Both the position numbers and the translations under genes were made by a program. Shown here one piece after another: positions 42,522 to 53,501 of a DNA stretch of 64,000 bases. How positions within the stretch are numbered: the first letter of the stretch is position 1; each line of letters opens with the position of its first letter. The notes beneath the pieces were generated by a model. That model was given only the letters and a program-made list of their open reading frames with translations, did not search any database and had not been told where the DNA came from. Where the stretch lies: assembly GCA_963773685.1 (NCBI GenBank), contig CAVZBY010000011.1, positions 248,001 to 312,000 of the forward strand, written 5' to 3'. Source of the DNA: JALHVH01 sp963773685 (GTDB lineage: Bacteria > Acidobacteriota > Aminicenantia > Aminicenantales > Saccharicenantaceae).

Positions 42522-43802
42522 TTACAGGCCCTTGCTCATGGCGTTGAGGAAGTCCTGGTTGGTCTTCATCTTGCCCATCTTCTCGATGAGCAGTTCCATC
42601 GCCTCGACCTCGCCCAGCTGGCTGAGGACCTTCCGCAGGATCCAGATCCGGTTGAGGTCGGCGTCCTCGATGAGGAGCTCCTCCTTGCGGGTCCCGGACC
42701 GGGAGATGTCGATGGCCGGGAAGAGGCGCTTGTCGACCAGGCGCCGGTCGAGGTTGATCTCCATGTTGCCCGTTCCCTTGAACTCCTCGAAGATGACCTC
42801 GTCCATCCGGCTTCCCGTGTCGACGAGGGCCGTGGCCATGATGGTCAGGCTGCCGCCTTCCTCGACCTTCCGGGCCGCGCCGAAGAACTTCTTCGGCTTG
42901 TTGAGGGCGTTGGCGTCGATGCCGCCCGACAGGACCTTGCCCGAGGGCGGGATGATGGCGTTGTGGGCCCGGGCCAGCCGGGTGATGGAATCCAGGAGGA
43001 TGACGACGTCACGCTTGATCTCGACCAGCCTCTTGGCCTTCTCGAGGACGATGTTGGCGACCTGGGCGTTCCGGGACGGCGGCTCGTCGAACGTGGACGC
43101 GACGACCTCGCCGGAACAGCTCCGACGGAAGTCCGTGACCTCCTCGGGCCGCTCGGCGATGAGCAGGACGATGAGGAAGACCTCGGGGTGGTTCTTCTCG
43201 ATGGACTTGGCGATCGTCTTGAGCAGGGTCGTCTTGCCGGCCCGGGGCGGCGAGACGATGAGCCCGCGCTGGCCCTTGCCGATCGGGGTCAGGAGCTCCA
43301 TGATCCGGGCGTTCATGTTCTTCGGGTTCCCGTCCTGGAGCTTGATCATCTCGAACGGGTAGAGCGGGGTCAGGGCGTCGAAGTGGATGTTGTGCCGGGC
43401 CTCGATGATGACGTCGGGGTGGAGGAAGTTGATGGCCTCGATCTTGATCAGGGCGAAATATTTTTCGCCGTTCTTCGGGGGCCGGACGACGCCCGAGATC
43501 GTATCCCCCGTCCGGAGCTGGAACTTCCGGATCTGCGAGGGCGAAACGTAGATGTCGTCCTGGCTCGGCAGGTAGCTGAACTCGGGGGCCCGGAGGAACC
43601 CGAAGCCGTCCTCGAGGCATTCGAGGACGCCTTCCGAGAACAGGAGCCCCTGCTTCTTGGCCTGGGCCTCCAGGATCTTGAAGATGAGATTGTGCTTGGT
43701 CGATTCCTCGATCTCCTCTTCGGGAAGCTCCATGGTCGCCGCGATCTTCTTGAGGGCCGGGAGGTCCTTCTCTTCCAGGTCGACGAGATTGAACTCTTTC
43801 AT
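42522..43802 (-). CDS. rho: transcription termination factor Rho
   Basis: A 426-residue Rho with an N-terminal helical region, a cold-shock-like RNA-binding domain (GFGFLRAPEFSYLP), Walker A SPPRAGKTTLLK, the Q-loop region RRSCSGEVVASTFDEPP and the R-loop GGSLTIMATALVDTGSRMD. I chose ATG 43802 because GAGGTGA lies just before it; a GTG 15 nt upstream is in frame. It sits 51 nt downstream of lon. Scarce U-tract hairpins in this window fit a reliance on Rho for termination. Confidence 0.96.
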   Translation of the reverse strand: MKEFNLVDLEEKDLPALKKIAATMELPEEEIEESTKHNLIFKILEAQAKKQGLLFSEGVLECLEDGFGFLRAPEFSYLPSQDDIYVSPSQIRKFQLRTGDTISGVVRPPKNGEKYFALIKIEAINFLHPDVIIEARHNIHFDALTPLYPFEMIKLQDGNPKNMNARIMELLTPIGKGQRGLIVSPPRAGKTTLLKTIAKSIEKNHPEVFLIVLLIAERPEEVTDFRRSCSGEVVASTFDEPPSRNAQVANIVLEKAKRLVEIKRDVVILLDSITRLARAHNAIIPPSGKVLSGGIDANALNKPKKFFGAARKVEEGGSLTIMATALVDTGSRMDEVIFEEFKGTGNMEINLDRRLVDKRLFPAIDISRSGTRKEELLIEDADLNRIWILRKVLSQLGEVEAMELLIEKMGKMKTNQDFLNAMSKGL

Positions 43803-43853
43803 GGTTTCACCTCTCACTTTTTTCGGGTCTTCTCTATGTCAGGGGTCCGGATC

Positions 43854-46304
43854 TCAGTTCGTCAGGGGGGGCTTGTCCTTCGGCGGCTCGCCGCCCCCTC
43901 CCCCTCCGGGAAGCGCGGCCGGCGCGGCGACGACCGCCTCCGGACGCTCCTTTTCCGGCGCCTGTTTCTGGGGCAGGGGTCCGGTCAGGGTCGTCTTCAG
44001 TACCTCGTCCATGGATTCGACGAGGATGAGCGTCATGTTCTGCCGGATGATCTTCGGCAGGTCCTTGAGGTCGGGCCGGTTGTCGAGCGGCAGGATGGCC
44101 GTCCGGAGGCCCTCCCGGTAGGCGGCCAGGAGCTTCTCCTTGATGCCGCCGACGGCCAGGACCTTGCCCTTCAGGGTGATCTCCCCGGTCATGGCCACCT
44201 TCTTGTTGACGGGGATGCCGGTGAGCAGGGAGATGATGGCCGTGGCGATCGTGATGCCGGCCGACGGGCCTTCCTTGGGAATGGCCCCTTCGGGGACGTG
44301 GACGTGGATGTCGAAGTTCCGGTGCAGGTCCGGGAGGATATTGAGATCGTAGATCATGCCGCGGACGAAGCTGAAGGCGGTCTGGGCCGACTCCTGCATG
44401 ATCTCGCCCAGCTGGCCGGTCAGGGTGAAGTTCCCCTTGCCGTGGATCTTGGTCGCCTCGAAGGTCAGCATCTCGCCGCCGAACTCCGTCCAGGCCATGC
44501 CCAGGGCGACGCCGACCTCGTCCTTGGTGTCGATCTCGGACCGGCGGAACTTGGGGACGCCGAGGTAGGTCTCGAGGTTCTTCGGGGTGACCTTTTCCTT
44601 GTGTTCCCGTCCCTCGAGGACGACCTTCTTGACGACCTTCCGGCAGACCGTCGTGATCTCCCGCTCCAGGTTCCGGACGCCCGCCTCCCGCGTGTACTCG
44701 CGGATGAGCTTGAGCATGGCCGGATCGGTGAACTTGAGGTTCTCGCCGGCCGCAAGGCCGTGGGATTTCGTCTGCTTCGGCAGGAGGAACCGCTTGGCGA
44801 TCTCGAGCTTCTCCTCTTCGGTGTAGCCGGGGATGCGGATGATCTCCATCCGGTCGATGAGGGGCTTCGGGATCGGGTCGAGCATATTGGCCGTCACGAT
44901 GAACATGACCTGGGACAGGTCGAAGTCGGTGTCGATGTAATGGTCGAGGAACGTGCTGTTCTGCTCGGGGTCCAGGACCTCCATGAGGGCCGAGGCGGGA
45001 TCGCCCCGGAAGTCCATGCTCATCTTGTCGACCTCGTCGAGGAGGAAGACGGGGTTCTTGGTCCCGCCCCGCTTGATCATCTGGATGATCCGCCCGGGGT
45101 AGGCCCCGATATAGGTCCGGCGGTGGCCGCGGATCTCGGCCTCGTCACGGACGCCTCCCAGGGACAGGCGGACGAACTTCCGCCCCGTCGCCCGGGCGAT
45201 GGATTTCCCCAGGGAGCTCTTGCCCACTCCCGGCGGTCCGAGAAAGCCGAGGATGACGCCCTTCGGATTCTTGACCAGCTGGCGGATCGACAGATACTCG
45301 AGGATCCTTTCCTTGACCTTCTCCAGGCCGAAGTGGTCCTCGTTGAGGATGGTCTCGGCTTCCTTGAGGTCCCTTTTTTCCCGGGTCTTCTTGATCCAGG
45401 GGAGGGAGAGCAGCCAGTCGAGGTAGTTCCGGCTGACCGTCGCCTCGGCGGACATCGGCGGCATGGCTTCCAGCCGCTCGATCTCCTTGTAAGCCTTCTC
45501 CTCGGCGTCCTGCGGCATCTTGGCCGCGGCGACCTTCTGTCTCAGCTCCTCGACCTCGTTCGGCTGGTCTTCCTTGCGGGCGCCCCCTGCCCCCGGCGGG
45601 AAGCCCTTCGGAGCTCCTCCGTCCTTGAGGGTCGGCCTCCGGCGGCCTTGTTTCTGGGCGTCGCGCTGGAAGGCGGAATGGATCTTGAGGATCTCGTTCT
45701 CCAGGACGTAGTTCAGGCGCCGCAGGCGCTCCAGGCTGTTCGTGGTCTCGAGCAGGTTCTGCTTCTCGTCGAGGGGCAGGTACAGATGGGAGGCGATGAT
45801 GTCCGCGATCCGGTCGGCGGTGTTCTCCCGCAGGGCGGGGATGATGGAATCGAGGTTGGCGTTCTGGTTGAGCTTCAGGTACTCCTCGAACAGCGACAGG
45901 ACCCTCTTCAGGAGGTCCTTGGCGTCCGGCGTCCGGTCCTCGGCCTCCTTGAGGACCTTGGCCAGGATCTGATAGTACGGGTACGTGCTGAGGTACTCGA
46001 CGATCCGGGCCCGGCTCTTGCCCTCGACGATGACCTTCATGTTCTTTTCGTCGGTCTTGACCGTCCGGATGATCTTCGCCGTCACCCCCATGGAATAGAT
46101 GTCCTTGGGGCTGGGGTTGTCGATCGAGGCGTCCATCTGGGCCGCGAGGAAGATCATCTTGTCCTTCTCGGCGGCCTTCTCCAGGGCCTGGATGGACGAG
46201 GGCCGGCCGACGATGAACGGCACCAGGGTCGCCGGAAAGACGACGAGGTCCCGGAGAGGGATCAGCGGGATGTTCCGTATGACTTCGCTCTCGGTTTCTG
46301 GCAT
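43854..46304 (-). CDS. lon: ATP-dependent protease La (Lon)
   Basis: An 816-residue LonA: an N-terminal LON domain (IPLIPLRDLVVFPATLVPF), an AAA+ module with Walker A GPPGVGKSSLG and Walker B-region PVFLLDEVDKM, and a C-terminal serine protease domain with the Ser681 (PKEGPSAGI) - Lys724 dyad. A Gly/Pro-rich tail (ALPGGGGGGEPPKDKP) extends past the protease domain. It degrades misfolded and regulatory proteins. It starts 3 nt after clpX stops, within the tig-clpP-clpX-lon-rho series. Confidence 0.97.
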   Translation of the reverse strand: MPETESEVIRNIPLIPLRDLVVFPATLVPFIVGRPSSIQALEKAAEKDKMIFLAAQMDASIDNPSPKDIYSMGVTAKIIRTVKTDEKNMKVIVEGKSRARIVEYLSTYPYYQILAKVLKEAEDRTPDAKDLLKRVLSLFEEYLKLNQNANLDSIIPALRENTADRIADIIASHLYLPLDEKQNLLETTNSLERLRRLNYVLENEILKIHSAFQRDAQKQGRRRPTLKDGGAPKGFPPGAGGARKEDQPNEVEELRQKVAAAKMPQDAEEKAYKEIERLEAMPPMSAEATVSRNYLDWLLSLPWIKKTREKRDLKEAETILNEDHFGLEKVKERILEYLSIRQLVKNPKGVILGFLGPPGVGKSSLGKSIARATGRKFVRLSLGGVRDEAEIRGHRRTYIGAYPGRIIQMIKRGGTKNPVFLLDEVDKMSMDFRGDPASALMEVLDPEQNSTFLDHYIDTDFDLSQVMFIVTANMLDPIPKPLIDRMEIIRIPGYTEEEKLEIAKRFLLPKQTKSHGLAAGENLKFTDPAMLKLIREYTREAGVRNLEREITTVCRKVVKKVVLEGREHKEKVTPKNLETYLGVPKFRRSEIDTKDEVGVALGMAWTEFGGEMLTFEATKIHGKGNFTLTGQLGEIMQESAQTAFSFVRGMIYDLNILPDLHRNFDIHVHVPEGAIPKEGPSAGITIATAIISLLTGIPVNKKVAMTGEITLKGKVLAVGGIKEKLLAAYREGLRTAILPLDNRPDLKDLPKIIRQNMTLILVESMDEVLKTTLTGPLPQKQAPEKERPEAVVAAPAALPGGGGGGEPPKDKPPLTN

Positions 46305-46307
46305 GGG

Positions 46308-47567
<1,260 letters not shown>

Positions 47568-47628
47568 GTGCCTGAACCTGAACTCCTGATGAAAGATCGG
47601 CGCGGTCCCCGTCGCTCCGGGGCCGCTC

Positions 47629-48225
47629 TCAAGTCCGCGTCCGGGGGCGGGACTCGATGATCCGGTCGACCAGCCCGTATTCGACGGCCTGCCCGGCGGT
47701 CATGATGAAGTCCCTCTCCAGGTCGTGCTCGATCCTGTCGGCCGGCTGGCCGGTGTGCCGGATCAGGATCCGGTTGATCGCCTCCCGGATCCTCAGGATC
47801 TCCCGGGCCTGGATGGCGACGTCGGACGCCTGCCCCTGGAAGCCCCCGAAGGGCTGGTGCAGAACGACCCTCGAGTTGGGCAACGCCTGCCTCTTCCCGG
47901 CCGTTCCCGCGGCCAGGAGGACGGCGGCCATGCTCGCGGCCTGGCCGACGACGATCGTCGCGATATCCGAGGTCACGAACTGCATCGTATCGTATATCGC
48001 CAGGCCCGCGGTGACGGAGCCCCCGGGGGAGTTGATGTACAAGGCGATCTCTTTATCCGGGTTCTCCGCCTCCAGAAAGAGCATCTGGGCGATGACCGCG
48101 TTGGCGACCTCGTCGCCGATCTCGGATCCGATGAAGATGATGCGGTCCTTCAGGAGCCTCGAATATATGTCATAAGCCCGCTCGTTGCGGCCATCCTGCT
48201 CGACGACGAAGGGGATGAGCGTCAT
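47629..48225 (-). CDS. clpP: ATP-dependent Clp protease proteolytic subunit ClpP
   Basis: A 198-residue ClpP with the complete triad at canonical positions: S98 (GQAASMAA), H123 (LHQPFGG) and D172 (ERDFIMTA). INSPGGSVTAGLAIYDT is intact. It forms the tetradecameric chamber served by ClpX. It starts 12 nt after tig. Confidence 0.97.
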   Translation of the reverse strand: MTLIPFVVEQDGRNERAYDIYSRLLKDRIIFIGSEIGDEVANAVIAQMLFLEAENPDKEIALYINSPGGSVTAGLAIYDTMQFVTSDIATIVVGQAASMAAVLLAAGTAGKRQALPNSRVVLHQPFGGFQGQASDVAIQAREILRIREAINRILIRHTGQPADRIEHDLERDFIMTAGQAVEYGLVDRIIESRPRTRT

Positions 48226-48237
48226 TATGTAAGATTC

Positions 48238-49518
48238 TTATTCTATTATAGCTTGGCCCAGTAAAAAGTCAATGGTCTTCCCGAAGAGCAGGGACTCCTC
48301 GATATCCCCTCTTCGGCCCTCCCTGTCCACCGTTTCGACCACCCTGGCCAGGGGCACCTGATTGGCCTCGGCCAGCCTCTTCATCTCCTCCTCGACCTCG
48401 GAGCCCGAGACCGTGATCCCTTCCTTCTCCGCGATCCGGCTGAGGACGAGGTTGTTCCGAATGTTCCGTTCCGCCTGCTTCCGTCCCTCGGCCGCCAGGC
48501 CCCGGGCCTGTTCTTCGCCGAGCCGGGCCTGGGGATAGGCGCTCAAGATGCGCTTGAGGACGGCCCTCGTCTCCTCTTCGACCAGGCTCTCGGGAAGCTC
48601 GACGTCGACCCCCTCCGCGATCTTGGCGAGGAGCTCCGAAGCCATCCGGTTCCGGTCGGCGGCCTTCTTGGAAGAGAGGAGCCGTTCCCGGAGCTTATCC
48701 CTGAGCTCGTCGAGGCTCTTGAAATCGCCCACGGTCTTGGCCAGGTCGTCGTCGAGCGCCGGGAGCTTCTTCTCCTTGATGGACTGCACCTTGAGCCTGT
48801 ACTCCACGTCCTTCCCCGCAAGCTTCTTGTTGGGATGGTCGGCCGGGTGGGTCACCGTGAAGGCCTTCTCCTCCCCCGGCTTCGTTCCGGGAAGATGCTC
48901 GTTCAGGAAGGGCTCGTTCCCGGGCTGGCCGGCCAGAACGACGGCCTTCTCGAGCGGGAAGGCTTTCTTCGTCTTCAGGTCGCGCCCCTGGACCTCGACG
49001 ACGGCATAGTCGCCGTCGGCCACTCCCCTTCCCTCGGCGGGAACATACTCGGCGGCCCGCTGGCGAAGGTCTTCGAGCGCCGTTTCGATCTCCGCCTCCT
49101 CGACGGCCGGCTCCTTGCGTGCGAGGCGGATCCCCTTATAGTCCGGAAGAGCGAACTCGGGCATGACATCGAAATCCACGACGGCGTGGAGGGTCCCGTC
49201 GTCCTCGTAATGGGCTTCGCGGATGACCGGGACGCTCGCCGGACGCAGGCCGGCGGAGTTGATCTCCTCTTCGAAGGCCTTGGGGACGAGGGCGTCCGCG
49301 GCGTCCTTCCGGATCTCGTCCAGGAACATGCCCCGGACGAGCTCCCGGGGCGCCTTGCCCTTCCGGAAACCCGCCAGCTTCGCTTTTGCCGCGTATTCCG
49401 CCAGGATCGTCTCCATCTCCGCGCCGACAGCGGCCGGGGGGATGGCCAGATCGATCTCCCTGCGGCTCGGGCTGATGGTCTTGATCCTGTCCGCGCCTGA
49501 TTCGTGATCCATGGACAT
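48238..49518 (-). CDS. tig: trigger factor, ribosome-associated chaperone and prolyl isomerase
   Basis: A 426-residue trigger factor. The ribosome-docking signature GFRKGKAPRE is in the N-terminal domain (residues ~50-60), followed by an FKBP-like PPIase domain (GDYAVVEVQGRDL, FTVTHPADHPNKKLAGK) and the helical C-terminal arms. It binds nascent chains at the exit tunnel. AAGGATAA precedes the ATG. tRNA-Leu ends 34 nt upstream on the same strand, and clpP follows 12 nt after, so a tRNA-tig-clpP-clpX-lon-rho transcript is likely. Confidence 0.95.
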   Translation of the reverse strand: MSMDHESGADRIKTISPSRREIDLAIPPAAVGAEMETILAEYAAKAKLAGFRKGKAPRELVRGMFLDEIRKDAADALVPKAFEEEINSAGLRPASVPVIREAHYEDDGTLHAVVDFDVMPEFALPDYKGIRLARKEPAVEEAEIETALEDLRQRAAEYVPAEGRGVADGDYAVVEVQGRDLKTKKAFPLEKAVVLAGQPGNEPFLNEHLPGTKPGEEKAFTVTHPADHPNKKLAGKDVEYRLKVQSIKEKKLPALDDDLAKTVGDFKSLDELRDKLRERLLSSKKAADRNRMASELLAKIAEGVDVELPESLVEEETRAVLKRILSAYPQARLGEEQARGLAAEGRKQAERNIRNNLVLSRIAEKEGITVSGSEVEEEMKRLAEANQVPLARVVETVDREGRRGDIEESLLFGKTIDFLLGQAIIE

Positions 49519-49552
49519 TTATCCTTCTTTCACCGGTCCCGAGAGCGGAGTC

Positions 49553-49637
49553 TGGGCAGAGCGGGGTTCGAACCCGCACTCCTTCGTCAGGAACTAGGTC
49601 CTAAGCCTAGCGCGTCTGCCAATTCCGCCACCTGCCC
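49553..49637 (-). tRNA. tRNA-Leu (anticodon UAG)
   Basis: A complete class II cloverleaf on the minus strand, 85 nt without encoded CCA. The acceptor stem GGGCAGG pairs with TCTGCCC; the D-arm has the AATTGG sequence; the anticodon stem-loop is CTAGG-CTTAGGA-CCTAG with anticodon TAG; a long variable arm follows (TCCTGACGAAGGA); the T-arm is GCGGG-TTCGAAC-CCCGC; the discriminator is A. The long variable arm and anticodon assign leucine. Confidence 0.95.
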
Positions 49638-49654
49638 GTATCTTCAATCTCTTC

Positions 49655-49682
49655 AATATATTGCCAGGAACGGGGATGTCTG
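49655..49682 (-). promoter_or_regulatory. candidate promoter of tRNA-Leu and the tig operon
   Basis: Read on the minus strand: CAGACA, 16 nt, TATATT, 17 nt before the tRNA 5' end. The hexamers match the consensus at 4/6 and 5/6. Confidence 0.4.
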
Positions 49683-49785
49683 AGGCCGTCCCTTCCCGGC
49701 GAGAAGCTGGAGAGCGAGAAGGAGGCTGTGAACTGGAAACCAGACCATAGAATTAGCACAATCGGCGCGGCCTGTCAACGAGCGC

Positions 49786-51615
49786 TCAGCGCAGGAGCTT
49801 TTTCAGCCGTTCGGCATACTCGGGATTGAGCGTGAGCAGGGTCTTGTAGACCTCGCGGGCGCTGAAATTGTCCTTGAGATTGAGGTAGACGATGGCCAGG
49901 TTGTAGTGGGCCACGGCGTTGTCGGGTTTGAGCTCGATACACTTCCTCAGGGGCTCCAGGGCCGCTTCGAAGCTCTTGAGCATCATGAGGCCGACGCCGA
50001 CGTTGAGGTACCCCAGCGGATCGTCGGGAGCGATCTTGGTGTACTGCTGGAACCCCTCGACGGATTCCTTCCACCGCTTGGCGAGGGAATAGCTGTAGCC
50101 GATGTTGTACTGGGCGGAGGCGTAGTCCGGCTTGAGGACCAGCGCGTCCCGGAAGGCCTGGACGGCCTCGTCGGTGCGCTGAAGCTTGAGGAACATGATG
50201 CCGAGGTTGAACACGGCGAGCTCGTTCTTCGGGTTCATCTCGATGATCTTCCGGGCGGCGTCGATCGCCTTGTCGTACTGGCCGGCCTCGTCGTACATCT
50301 GGATGATCCTGCCATAGTACGTCGTGCCCCCCTCGGGGTTGAGGCCGACGAGCGCTTTATAGGTCGCTTCGGCCTGCTCCAGGTTCTTGGCCTTGGTGAA
50401 AGCGGTGGCCAGGGTGAAGTTCGTCTTCACGTCGCGGGGTTGGAGCTTCAGGGCCTCGGACAGAGCGGCCACCGCGGCCTCGGGCTGGCCGAGCTCCAAC
50501 CGGCACGTTCCCAGGCGGAGATACCCGGTCCAGGGATTCTCGGGCTTCAGGGCGACGTATTTTTCATAGGCCTCGGCGGCCCGGGCAAAATCCTTGGAAT
50601 CTTCATAGGCCTGGCCGAGCTCCAGGAAAGCATCCGCCCGGTTCGGGTCCAGGGAGACGGCCTTCTCGAGGGAGGCGGCCGCGTCGGCGAAGCGCTGCAT
50701 GCGGTTGTAGATGGACCCGAGGCTGTGATGAGCGGCGACACGCCCCGGATCGAGGGCGATGACCTTGCTGTAGGCCGCCGCTGCGGCGGCCAGGTCCGCC
50801 TGGCCCCGATAGACGGAGGCGAGGAGGGCGTGGGCCTCGACGAGCGAGGGATCCAGGCCGACGGCCCTTTCGAGGTACATCCGGGCGGCCATGGGCTCGT
50901 CCATCATCGCGGCGAGCCTGCCGGCGAGGTAGGCGCCTTCGAGCCCCATGAAATAGTCCTCATGGGCCATGTCCTTGAGGGGCGTGAGCTTCGGCGAGCC
51001 GCCGAGACCCGCGAACGCGCTCGCGGGGATGACGCTCTTCAGCCGTTCGAGCGCCAGGACGACCCCGATGACCCGGCCGTCCAGGTCCGTGACGGCGCTT
51101 CCGGAGAAGGACGAAGGGACGGCCAGGGAGACATCCATGCATCTCCGCCCGGGCTCGAGCTCGAGGAACCCCCGGATCGTTCCCTCGGAGACGACGATCT
51201 CGCCCGCCTCGTTGGCGCCGACGGCGAAGATGCGCGTCCCGACGGCGGGGGCTTCTCCCGCGGCCGCGACGAGCGGCTGGAGCTTGCCCTTGAGCTTGAG
51301 GAGGGCGATGTCGCAGGGCTTCGAAAAGGCTACGATCCCTTCGACCTTGAGCTTTTTCCCCTTGGTGTTGACCGCCTCCGCGTCGAAGGCCCGGCTGACC
51401 AGGTGCAAGTTCGTGACGACGACGTCCTCGGAGATGGCAAAGGCCGTTCCCCGGGCGATCTCCTGTTTGTTCTCGCCGAGGAACGAGATCGCGACGGCGC
51501 CGGAAGAGCACTGCTCCAGGACCTTCGCGGCCTCCGCCGTCTGGGAAAGCGCCGGCGGCGGGAACGCCGCCAGGACCAGCAATGAGAGGATCCCCAACCC
51601 GTTACAGGACTTCAT
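49786..51615 (-). CDS. exported trypsin-like serine protease with TPR repeats
   Basis: A ~609-residue exported protein. A signal peptide (residues ~1-25, cleavage after PALSQ) is followed by a trypsin-like domain (~35-205) with His in TNLHLVSRA, Asp in KPCDIALLKL and Ser in SFSGSAVTD, an HtrA/DegP-style triad without a PDZ domain. Residues ~225-605 hold about ten TPR repeats. I chose ATG 51615 because GGAGG lies 5 nt upstream. The TPR array could present partners or substrates to the protease; no specific function is evident. Confidence 0.85.
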   Translation of the reverse strand: MKSCNGLGILSLLVLAAFPPPALSQTAEAAKVLEQCSSGAVAISFLGENKQEIARGTAFAISEDVVVTNLHLVSRAFDAEAVNTKGKKLKVEGIVAFSKPCDIALLKLKGKLQPLVAAAGEAPAVGTRIFAVGANEAGEIVVSEGTIRGFLELEPGRRCMDVSLAVPSSFSGSAVTDLDGRVIGVVLALERLKSVIPASAFAGLGGSPKLTPLKDMAHEDYFMGLEGAYLAGRLAAMMDEPMAARMYLERAVGLDPSLVEAHALLASVYRGQADLAAAAAAYSKVIALDPGRVAAHHSLGSIYNRMQRFADAAASLEKAVSLDPNRADAFLELGQAYEDSKDFARAAEAYEKYVALKPENPWTGYLRLGTCRLELGQPEAAVAALSEALKLQPRDVKTNFTLATAFTKAKNLEQAEATYKALVGLNPEGGTTYYGRIIQMYDEAGQYDKAIDAARKIIEMNPKNELAVFNLGIMFLKLQRTDEAVQAFRDALVLKPDYASAQYNIGYSYSLAKRWKESVEGFQQYTKIAPDDPLGYLNVGVGLMMLKSFEAALEPLRKCIELKPDNAVAHYNLAIVYLNLKDNFSAREVYKTLLTLNPEYAERLKKLLR

Positions 51616-51726
51616 CGCCACCTCCTTCTCTCGCTCAAAGGAAAGCCCGAGAAATCTTGCTTGCCCTCAATCTACACGCGGCCGGGGGCCGATGTCAACC
51701 GGACGGATCGCGCCGCCGAGGGCCGA

Positions 51727-51755
51727 TTGACAAATCCCCGGGCCTCGGATAGGTT
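51727..51755 (+). promoter_or_regulatory. candidate promoter of the GT87 gene, near-leaderless
   Basis: Perfect TTGACA, 17 nt, TAGGTT, then 10 nt (containing AAAAGG) to ATG 51766. The predicted leader is ~3-4 nt. Confidence 0.45.
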
Positions 51756-51765
51756 GAAAAGGCCC

Positions 51766-52921
51766 ATGGGAAAGAACCGCCTCCCGATCGCTCTTCTCTT
51801 CGCGGTCATCGCCCTGTGCGCCATCCTTTTTGTCGTTCGGGGGCGCCGGGGGATGGTGGACTTCGAGGTGAATTACGAGGCCGGGCAACGGATCCGGGCC
51901 GGGGAAACCCTCTATCGGGCCGGGGACGGCCATTATCAGTTCAAGTACCCGCCCTTTTCCGCCCTGCTCTACGTCCCGGTCTCCTGGCTCCCCTTGGACG
52001 CGGCCAAGACCGTTTGGTTCATCCTCGTGCTCGGTTCGACGATCCTGGTCTTCCAGCTCTCGTTCATGCTCGCCCGGCCGGAAGGCGGGCAGGCGCTCCT
52101 GCTCAGGATCGCCCCCCCTCTCATCCTGGCCAAATGCTTTCTGAGGGAGCTTTCCCTCGGCCAGATCAATGCCCTGATCACAGCCCTCATGCTCGGCATG
52201 ATCCTCCTCCTCGTGCGCGGAGGGAGCGGTTCCTCCTTCGGCCGGGAAGCGGCCGCGGGCGCGCTCTGGGGAATATCCACGGCCCTCAAGCCCTATGCCG
52301 CGATCTTCCTCCCCTACTGGCTTCTGAGGAGGAGATGGCGGGCTCTCCTGTGCCGGCGGCGCGGCCCTTCTCCTGGCCTTCATCGGCCCCGCGCTCTATT
52401 TCGGGTTCCCGGGCAACCTATGGGTCCACCGGGAATGGATCGGATCGCTGTCGCGGTCGACCCCGAGCCTTTTCAGCACCCAGGATAACATCTCTCTCAT
52501 CGCCATGTTCACGAAATGGACCGGCAGGCCGGATCTCGCCGCCGTCTTATATCTTATTGCCGTCGCAGGCCTCGCCGCGGGATTCCTTTGGCTCATGTCC
52601 CGGGGCAGGAAGCTCGACAACCCGATGATCCTCGAATCGGGCCTGCTCCTGACGCTCATCCCGCTCATATCTCCGCTCGGCTGGGACTATACGCTTCTTT
52701 CGTCCGTCCTCGTCGTTATGCTCGTCCTGAAGCATTTTGCCGCCTTCTCCCGCCCGGGCCGGGTCTTTCTGGCCATCAATTTCGGCGTATTCGGATTGTC
52801 CCTGTTCGATCTCATGGGCCGCGACCTGTACGCCGGTTTCATGAGGTTGTCGGTGCCGACCGTGAACGCCCTCGTCTTCGCCGGCGCCGCGGCCTGGATC
52901 AGGTTCCGGGGTTTGGATTGA
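51766..52921 (+). CDS. GT87-like (DUF2029) membrane mannosyltransferase, one frame break
   Basis: With one extra base skipped near 52344-52356 this is a ~384-residue polytopic protein. The N-terminal half has a hydrophobic helix, then RAGETLYR, FKYPPFSALLYVPVSWLP, the GT87/DUF2029 signature; the second frame continues GGAALLLAFIGPALYFG and further membrane helices to the stop. Family members use polyprenyl-phosphate sugars to extend cell-envelope glycans; the acceptor is unknown. The following gene starts one base after the stop. Confidence 0.75.
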
Positions 52922-52922
52922 G

Positions 52923-53462
52923 ATGCGCGGGGACGCCGGACCTCTCGGGATCGCGGAAAAGCGCGCCACCCTGGCCGCCTGGCTTTTCTCCCTCGTCGGA
53001 AGCGTCGCCCTTGCCCTGCTGACGCTGGCCGCCCCGGCCCTTCGTCATAGGTCGCCGGGGATCTCCGCCCTGCTCTATGCGGTTTTCGCGCCTCTTTGCC
53101 ACCAGGACCCCGGGCGATGCTTCAGCCTGGCCGGTCACCCGCTGGCGGTCTGCGGGCGCTGTCTGGGGATCGACTTGGGGTTCGTCCTGGGCGTGCTGGC
53201 CTACCCTTTCGTCCGCGGATTCGCCCGTCCCCGTCCTCCGGCCGTCCGGACGTTCCTCCTGGCCTCTCTCCCTCTCGTCCTTGACGGAGCGGGAGGCATC
53301 GCCGGCCTATGGACGAGCCCCATAGGCGTCCGCTTCGCTACCGGGCTCGTCTGGGGCGCCGTCCTGCCGGTATATTTCATCGCCGGCCTTCATGACCTCG
53401 CGATGCGCCTTCCGGGCTTCCGGACCCGTTCCGGCGGGCCCCGCTTGAATTCACCGGGCTGA
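52923..53462 (+). CDS. DUF2085 membrane protein
   Basis: A 179-residue membrane protein with ~4 hydrophobic segments and the DUF2085 signature PLCHQDPGRCFSLAGHP then AVCGRCLGID, a Cys/His set that could bind metal. Function of the family is unknown. It starts one base after the GT87 stop, indicating co-transcription. Confidence 0.82.
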   Translation: MRGDAGPLGIAEKRATLAAWLFSLVGSVALALLTLAAPALRHRSPGISALLYAVFAPLCHQDPGRCFSLAGHPLAVCGRCLGIDLGFVLGVLAYPFVRGFARPRPPAVRTFLLASLPLVLDGAGGIAGLWTSPIGVRFATGLVWGAVLPVYFIAGLHDLAMRLPGFRTRSGGPRLNSPG

Positions 53463-53473
53463 GGGCATAGAAT
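53445..53473 (+). promoter_or_regulatory. candidate promoter for the 164-residue membrane protein and lipid kinase
   Basis: TTGAAT, 17 nt, TAGAAT, then a 28-nt leader with GGAGGAG before ATG 53502. It overlaps the 3' end of the DUF2085 gene. Confidence 0.55.
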
Positions 53474-53501
53474 AGGGCGGATCGGCCGCGGAGGAGAACG
53501 C

